From Sacculina carcini (Eukaryota; Arthropoda; Thecostraca; Sacculinidae), in contig OU696588.1 in assembly GCA_916048095.2 (NCBI GenBank), forward strand, positions 4,107,501 through 4,171,500: a DNA stretch of 64,000 nucleotides, read 5' to 3'. Shown here one piece after another: positions 57,781-64,000 of the stretch (position 1 is the stretch's first letter; the number at the start of each line of letters is the position of its first letter). The notes beneath the pieces are model-generated. The model made no database searches, was not told where the DNA came from, and was given only the letters and a program-made list of their open reading frames with translations. The position numbers and the translations under genes were made by a program.

Positions 57781-60200
57781 CTAGTGTGTGTGTGTGTACT
57801 CACATATTTGTAGCTACAGGAGATGAGCTAAGCTCGAGCTGTCCTGTCTTCTTGTCAATATCCAGCTTTATCCAGCCTATCTTTGAATTTGCCAATACAC
57901 TGCACTCACTATTTGTACACTCAAACCGTTTCATGCGTCCACACACACCTACTAGGCAAGCTGAACAATTTCACATTGCTAATACACCTTTTTCTCAGTT
58001 TACTGTTATCGCCTTGATCCATCCACTTGATGTCATCCATTTGATCCAGCCCACACTAAACAATCCTCTCTGTCAATCTTCTTTATTCTTATTTTTATAC
58101 ACGTTGATCAAGTCCCCTCTCAATATCCTCTTCTCCAGAGTAGACAGATAAAGTCTAGCTAATCTTTCATCATAGCTCAATTCCTTAAGCTCTTCCACCA
58201 TCCTTTTGGCCACTCTCTGTATTCTCTCAAGCTTCCTTTTGTATTTGGCCTTATGTGTAGACCACACCACAGCTGCATACTCGGTCTTATAATCTTTTTC
58301 AGCATATCGGCATACAGATATGGTGATGATATTGACCATATTGCACCCCGTCAATGAAACACGATGAAACAACTAAATAAAATAAAATGAAAATACACAA
58401 ATATAATGTCATGATTGAGTCAGTGTAAATAAATGGTAAATAAATTGATTGACATTGATCGTAAAAATCAAAGGCATACATCATGATTGGCATCCAGATA
58501 GTTAAACGCCAACCTCAGTCTTCTCAGTGACGCGTAGGCTACTGCAGCAATCCTTCCTATATGTTTCTCAGCCGAAAGTGTTTCTTCAATAACAATTTCC
58601 AATTATTTTTCCTCAAGTTTTTCTCCTTCAATTCTTCGTTTCCAAATTTATACACCATGGACGATCTTCTTTTGCCTCTACCTATTTCCATGACATGACA
58701 TTTATTGCCATTGAATGACATCTCCCATTTCACACTACATCTGAATATACTATCTAAATCATTATGAAGTTCCTGGCAACTATCACAATTTACAACCCTT
58801 ATTGTATCTTGGCATCATCAGAGAACAAACTAATATAACTTTTAATCCCTTCAACCATATCATTTATATAAATCAAGAACATGATGGGTCCCAGTGCAGA
58901 CCCTTGTGACACTCCACTCTTCACTGGTCCCCATGCCGAAGATACTCCTTTAACCACAGTTCTCATTCTTCTATTCATCAGATAATCCTTCATCCACTCC
59001 AGTAGCTTTCCTTTTATTCCTCCCTCATGCTCAATCCTCCACAAGAGCGTGGTACCTTGTCAAAGGTTTTCTTCAGGTCCAAATATATTGCGTCCACCCA
59101 ACCATATCTTTCTTTCACATCATCAACTACCCATGAGTAAAACCTAAGAAAATTTGACACACATGATTTACCTTTTCTAAAACCATACTGAGCTTCACAA
59201 ATTGTGTTATTGTCTACCAAATAGAACACCCACCTATCCTTAATTATCCCTTCCACCAATTTGCTTAACACACTCGTTAAGGATACCGGCCTGTAATTCA
59301 AAGGATCTTCTTTATTCCCTTCCTTATATATGGATATGACATTTGCCTGCTTCCACTGTTCTGGAACCTTACCCTCTGTCAAGCTACATTGCACTATGTC
59401 TAGAATTGGCAAGGCCAATATTCGACTACAACATTTTAAGATACCACCTGCAATCCCATCAGAACCCACTGATTTCCGGCTATCCAGTTTTCCCAGTCTA
59501 TGTATAATATCTTCAAGCCCCACACTTATGTTATCCCATCCGCACTTTCCTTAGGTTCATTGCTAAAATAACTCTTCAGAAAAAAACTATTATTTTTTCA
59601 TTAATTAATTCGCAAATTTCCACTTGGTTTTTATACACCACACCATCCGATTTCAATTGATCAACTCCCATCCTATGTTTCGTGTTGCTGCTGACAAATT
59701 CAAGAAACAATTTCAGATCTTGCCTACACTTATTCACAATGTTCCTTTCATACTCCCGTTCCTCTTGTCTCCTGACTCTAACATATTCATTTCTAGCATT
59801 TCTAAATTGCTCTCTGGCCTTCACTGAGTTTCTCTGAGTTTCTCTTCCGAAGTTTATGCCTTGATCATCCTTGCCTTCTCGCATTTCTCATTGTACCATT
59901 TATTTCTACCAGGTGCTTTGTACTTTGGCACATATTTTTACCGGCCTTTCGTACACCTCCATGAACAAATCATACTTATTCTGTATGTCTTCTGCAAATA
60001 ACTAATTTCAATCTATTCTACTGAAAAACTCATTTTTCCAATATCTACCTTCCCTTAGTCATACTTATCTTCTGCTCTCACTCCTTATCTCTCCTTCCTG
60101 ATATCATCTACTTCCAATTCTATAAGGACATGGTAATTTTTACCCAGGGGACTTTTATAAAACATCTCGTCTAGATATTGTATTCCTTTCGTGGAAGCCA
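57780..60200 (-). mobile_element. CR1-like LINE, 5'-truncated and frameshifted
   Basis: Read on the minus strand: the end of the endonuclease domain (YKSPLGKNYHVLIELEV, about 60085-60190); a basic linker region (REQFRNARNEYVRVRRQEER); RT motifs (SVGSDGIAGGILK, VPEQWKQANVISIYKEGNK, LNYRPVSLTSVLSKLVEGII, QYGFRKGKSC, AIYLDLKKTFDKVP, SGVSQGSALGPIMFLIYIND); and the C-terminal KRKLERIQRVAKRMVEEL with SYDERLARLYLSTLEKR. The catalytic YADD-type motif appears as FSDD. Frames change several times. The 3' end at about 57790 abuts (CA)n. Confidence 0.92.
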
Positions 60201-60397
60201 GGTGTGTGTGTGTGTGTGTGTACCACATGCACAATATCGGTTTTCCCATGGTTGAACTTCTTATCAACGTTCATCCCATTCACAATACACGGTTGTCCCT
60301 CACCACTCAATTTGAATTATATTATACTGTGGTCACTTTTCCCAATTGGACATCCACTGTGTGTGTGTGTGTGTGTCAGTTTGTGTGTGGAGCACAG

Positions 60398-60526
60398 ACT
60401 GATGACCCACCTGAACATGCCCGGTTGCGGAGATATTCTTCAAACATTGATAATGCGTTCATACAGACTGATTCACTCAGTCAGCATAGGAGGCTGTACT
60501 GTAGGAGAATGGACATGGACAAGTAA
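60398..60526 (+). CDS. Uncertain short coding stretch (possible terminal exon)
   Basis: After an AG at 60396-60397 downstream of a (TG)n tract, a frame reads TDDPPEHARLRRYSSNIDNA then FIQTDSLSQHRRLYCRRMD and stops at 60524-60526. Composition looks like coding sequence but I recognise no family and found no partner exon on this strand. It may be chance. Confidence 0.2.
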   Translation, partial: TDDPPEHARLRRYSSNIDNAFIQTDSLSQHRRLYCRRMDMDK

Positions 60527-60756
60527 TAATTTTTCCTCAGTGAACCCGCCTATGAGTGTACACAGTATGGCTGACTTGATGAACGCATGATTCATGCATA
60601 TTTGACTTACAAGACCACTATGCTGCTATGTATCAAGTACAACCTGCTAACTGATGGCGGAGGAGTTTCTCGCGATATCCCTGTTCAGACAGACAGTTGT
60701 GCCAGCCAGTAGTAAGGTGCTAATGATGGGTGATTTGTAGTGACAGTGTGTCCCAC

Positions 60757-60873
60757 CTGCAGAAATGATATGGCTATGACGACCCCGGCCACGACGAGCA
60801 GGTTCCTCTTAATCCACTCCTCGCCGGCCGGAAGACAGCCGATATCGTAGATGGCAGTCAATAAGTCGCCCGA
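60757..60873 (-). CDS. Tetraspanin alternative exon 2: loop end and TM4
   Basis: Thirty-nine codons run from acceptor CTGCTTTCAG to donor GTGGGA. They read SGDLLTAIYDIGCLPAGEEW then IKRNLLVVAGVVIAISFLQ. It has the same phase and layout as the exon at 61645-61758. Confidence 0.82.
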
Positions 60874-62413
60874 CTGAAAGCAGTGAGCGAGACACGAACA
60901 GGAGAAATGCAGCAATCGGAGCGATAGCAGCGGGAAGACGACAGACAGAAAATGAAGGACAAATGACAGACAATACAGCGACACACAGAGCACATCTATA
61001 GACTACAAGCCAGCTGACATTATGGTCAGACAAAAACAAAAAACAGCCCAGATAATCACGTGACTATTAAGCGCCAACACTCACATCAACCACTGACTAT
61101 TCTACCAGAGAAGCTCGCGTGCCATTGCTACAAGCCAAAAAAGTAGCACTGAAAGCTGCATATGGATAATTCTGACGTGCGATGCACAAGTTTGCACCCA
61201 TACACGTAGCAGTTGTCTCAACAACTACACTCAATACACCGCCTATACGTCCACGAAATTGCACTACGAACGACCAACAAGAACCCCGCTCGCAAAGCGC
61301 CCGATTTTTGCTGGCCTCTGAACTATTTGCTTCTTCAACTGCGACCATCAAGCGCGTGCACATTGACCATGTCAAACAGTGGCGACACCAAGATATCACA
61401 CTGAGGGGACGAGGTATAAGGCAATTTCAATCAAGAGTCCAGCTACAACCGTATTTCATCATTCACAAATTAACATCAGATTGTGATATTTGTCGATCCC
61501 CTGTGTATTCTGGTCTCATCTGCTGTCTGCCCTCCCATGGGAATGTCCTGGTGCCGCCACTGGCATCACAAAGCAGCAGACAACCACTACTCAGCCACTA
61601 ATTCAGGCCACATCATCTGTCAGTGACATAACACAACACACGACCTTGAACACTGCCAGCGACAACATGACCCCGGCGACAGGGGTCAAATTGTTCTGGG
61701 TCCACTGTTCCCCCGCCTGCAAACATCCTCGTTCATAAATCAACGCCTCACCATCACGCTTCATAAATACACACACAAACACACACGCAAGTGGTGTCAT
61801 GGCCTCATAGCGTCTCTTCCACGTGGACATGATTGAGGTCGAGGGATCTTTGTGTCTGTGGAGAACGGGGGTAATTACGCACATTCCGCCTTATAAGATC
61901 AACCCCGCTGTTTATTTTACCAAGACAGTGAAGCAGAGAAACTGGTCTGGTTCACAAGTGAATCGTCCCTAAGACTAAATTAAATACAAAAGCCAGCATT
62001 GGCACGCCGGAAAACACGAGTATTGTCTCAGAAAACACAGCCAGCAACATCGCAGAAATTACATAAATAAAATTAATGAAACTAATCGATAATACTTGAG
62101 CCAATAATACTTGTCACAACACACACCCACAGCCTGCCAGTAACTGATATTCCCATGCTATCAGACACATCCATATCGACAAAAAAACAAATGTCCCGCA
62201 CTATTATAATTATTAATAATAATAACACGGCTCAAAAATTCCAACACTCAACCAATTACAATGCGAGCACGAGTAATTATGTATATATGTATCTGTTTGC
62301 GTGAGTGTGTGTTAGTGTTAGTATGTGTGTGTTTGTGTGTGTGTGTGTGTAAGAAAACTTACATATTTCTCGCTGCGAACGTTGTAGCCACATTGTTTGT
62401 TACGAATTATCTC
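60757..62413 (-). CDS. TspanC8-type tetraspanin (Tspan5/14/17-like), 3' half
   Basis: Three minus-strand exons of phase 0 were found: 62413-62363, 61758-61645 and 60873-60757. The first has NKQCGYNVRSEKY, matching the late large-extracellular-loop motif (..QCGYDVR..) of Tspan5/14/17. The other two are alternative versions of the same segment. Each has a loop-closing GC (YERGCLQAGEQW and YDIGCLPAGEEW) and the start of TM4 (NNLTPVAGVMLSLAVF and RNLLVVAGVVIAISFLQ). TspanC8 proteins escort ADAM10 to the cell surface. TM1-TM3 and most of the loop lie upstream, to the right of the window part seen. The cytoplasmic tail exon was not identified. Confidence 0.8.
61645..61758 (-). CDS. Tetraspanin alternative exon 1: loop end and TM4
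   Basis: Thirty-eight codons run from acceptor TTATGAAG (after a (TG)-rich tract) to donor GTCGTG. They read RDGEALIYERGCLQAGEQW then TQNNLTPVAGVMLSLAVFK. The acceptor is weaker than that of the second copy. Confidence 0.72.
62363..62413 (-). CDS. Tetraspanin exon: CGY motif of large extracellular loop
   Basis: The acceptor TTTTCAACAG and the consensus donor GTAAGT on the minus strand enclose 17 codons, EIIRNKQCGYNVRSEKY. It is phase 0 at both ends. Confidence 0.82.
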
Positions 62414-62460
62414 CTGTTGAAAACACAAAAACACTCGTGAAAATGACTGCACCCTCCTGC

Positions 62461-62985
62461 TTCAGTGTGTGTGTATGCCTGTGTGCTAGTGTGTGTGTAT
62501 GTGTGCTAGTGTGTGTGTATGCCTGTGTGCTAGTGTGTGTGTATGCCTGTGTGCTAGTGTGTGTGTATGCCTGTGTGCTAGTGTGTGTCTGTTTGCTAGT
62601 GTGTGTGTGTGTGTGTGCTAGTGTGTGTATGTGTGCTAGTGTGTGTATGTGTGCTAGTGTGTGTATGTGTGCTAGTGTGTGTGTATGTGTGCTAGTGTGT
62701 GTCTGTTTGCTAGTGTGTGTGTATGTGTGCTAGTGTGTGTATGTGTGCTAGTGTGTGTATGTGTGCTAGTGTGTGTGTATGTGTGCTAGTGTGTGTATGT
62801 GTGCTAGTGTGTGTCTGTTTGCTAGTGTGTGTGTATGTGTGCTAGTGTGTGTGTATGTGTGCTAGTGTGTGTGTATGTGTGCTAGTGTGTATATGTGTGC
62901 TAGTGTGTGTGTATGTGTGCTAGTGTGTGTGTATGTGTGCTAGTGTGTGTGTATGTGTGCTAGTGTGTGTATGTGTGCTAGTGTT
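62461..62985 (+). repeat. Minisatellite with GTGTGCTAGTGTGTGTGTAT-like units, ~26 copies
   Basis: About 525 bases consist of 18-22-base units GCTAGTGTGTGTxTGTxT, with variants carrying CCTGT or CTGTTT. It lies next to the tetraspanin exon at 62363. Confidence 0.95.
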
Positions 62986-63079
62986 TTTACATGAGAGCGA
63001 GACAAGGCGAAGACACACAACGTATAACACAGCCTGTTATACGTTGTCCATGACCTAGACAACGGGCGGGAGTGGGCTA

Positions 63080-64000
63080 GGTCAACGTTAAGACTGTTGT
63101 GTTGCCGCGAGCACCGCAAGGCTGACTCGCTGTCGAAACCAACATGTCTCCCGAGGCTCTCTGGACAATGCCGTTATACGTTGACCCAGTTCTTGTAGCA
63201 GAAGGGATGGTCCCATCACGCCGCTTGTTTCCACCGCCAGTGGCTCAAAAGCGATAGCGCTGCGCCAGCTCGGCATAGCGATCTCGCTTGCGCCGCTCAG
63301 CGGCTCTAGTGGCGCAGTCGCGGAGTTGAGTAGTGCCGAACATGTTGGTACACGTGGCGTCCCAGACCAGTGACTTGCCATTGCTGAAGGGTGAGATGGT
63401 AATGCCATCATGTCGTCTACCGTCGCCGCGGTCGAGGCCGCGAGGCTCTAGCAAGGCTGGTACACCAGCAGCTGCCAACGCACGGCGAATCACATCGTTG
63501 AGTGCCGCATGACGTGGCAGACACCCGGGATCACGGTGGCAGGACAGCTGGTGGTGACCAAGACTGTCTGTCATGGCTCCGCACCGACACCTGGCAAGCA
63601 GACTGTCGCTCCCAATCGCAAGGCAATGTTGACGCGCACCGCCTCGTCTGGTAATAGTGGGCCTAGGCGCTCTACCGGTACAGCTACCAGCCAAGCGGCA
63701 CTGTGAGGCTCTGCGGCGGCAAGAAGGCGGGCACGGTGCAGTTCGTTGGCGCGGTTGAGTAGTTCGTTGAGGCGACGAGTAACGAGTCGTAATCGTCATA
63801 TACGCTCCCGACCATGGCGGAAAATATCATCTGTGCTTTGCCCAGCAGTGCTGGTCTGTCGTCGCAGGGGCGACAGGTGATCAGACTGACCAGCCTGCGA
63901 GTCGCAGACGCAGAGGATATGTAGGCCGGTAGTGCGATGTCCACCAGTCGTCCTACTCCGATACCGACGGGACGAACTGGGAGAGTGTCCTGCAACCAGC
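63080..64000 (-). mobile_element. Retroelement C-terminal fragment, frameshifted, runs off the window
   Basis: Minus-strand frames give, in order, LPVRPVGIGVGRLVDIALPA, then CGAMTDSLGHHQLSCHRDPG, HAALNDVIRRALAAAGVPAL, EPRGLDRGDGRRHDGITISP, FSNGKSLVWDATCTNMFGTT and ERRKRDRYAELAQRYRF. After a one-base frame change PLAVETSGVMGP and REPRETCWFRQRVSLAVLA follow. This Cys/His module followed by a nuclease-like domain is common at the 3' end of non-LTR retroelements of invertebrates. Changes of frame near 63244 and about 63690 show it is broken. GC content is higher than the surroundings. Confidence 0.78.

Overview
The window looks like nuclear DNA of an invertebrate animal. It has multi-exon genes with GT/AG introns, very abundant (TG/CA)n microsatellites, CR1/L2-type LINEs, hAT MITEs, a mariner element and tRNA-derived SINEs. 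All four host genes that can be recognised are animal families: ankyrin, group XII phospholipase A2, TMA16 and a TspanC8-type tetraspanin. No species is assigned.

Left and centre (132-46648, + strand): an ankyrin gene entered in the middle. Four exons encode the end of the second ZU5 domain and the UPA domain (132-2313). Three exons encode the death domain (3244-3333, 4640-4753, 12453-12581). Several short Ser/Thr-rich exons follow, and then one uninterrupted exon of about 22.3 kb (17165-39426, about 7,421 codons if one 1-base deletion near 32690 is allowed for). A second long acidic exon (39853-44229, 1,459 codons) comes next, then a candidate terminal exon (46539-46648) encoding a hydrophobic helix and a short tail. 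This is the layout of a giant neuronal ankyrin. The giant exon is made of about 40 copies of a ~170-residue unit that I do not recognise. In its centre, four unit types (A-B-C-D) form a 2,037-bp higher-order repeat present about eight times with almost no divergence. The flanking copies are strongly diverged. Every intron that can be resolved from 2314 onward is phase 1, so each internal exon could be skipped or included in frame. A CpG-rich stretch with CRE and NRF1-like motifs at about 11.93-12.36 kb, followed by an in-frame ATG running straight into the last death-domain exon, suggests an internal promoter for a headless isoform.

Right part: PLA2G12 (secreted phospholipase A2) on the - strand at 49836-51420; TMA16 (ribosome biogenesis/translation factor) on the + strand at 53443-57002, with a mariner element in its first visible intron; and the 3' half of a tetraspanin on the - strand at 60757-62413, with two alternative versions of the exon encoding the end of the large extracellular loop and TM4. 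Decayed LINEs lie at 52.2-52.9 kb, 57.8-60.2 kb and 63.1-64.0 kb. The long intron 4754-12452 and the intron 44230-46538 hold hAT-family elements with 8-bp target duplications, including one nested insertion.
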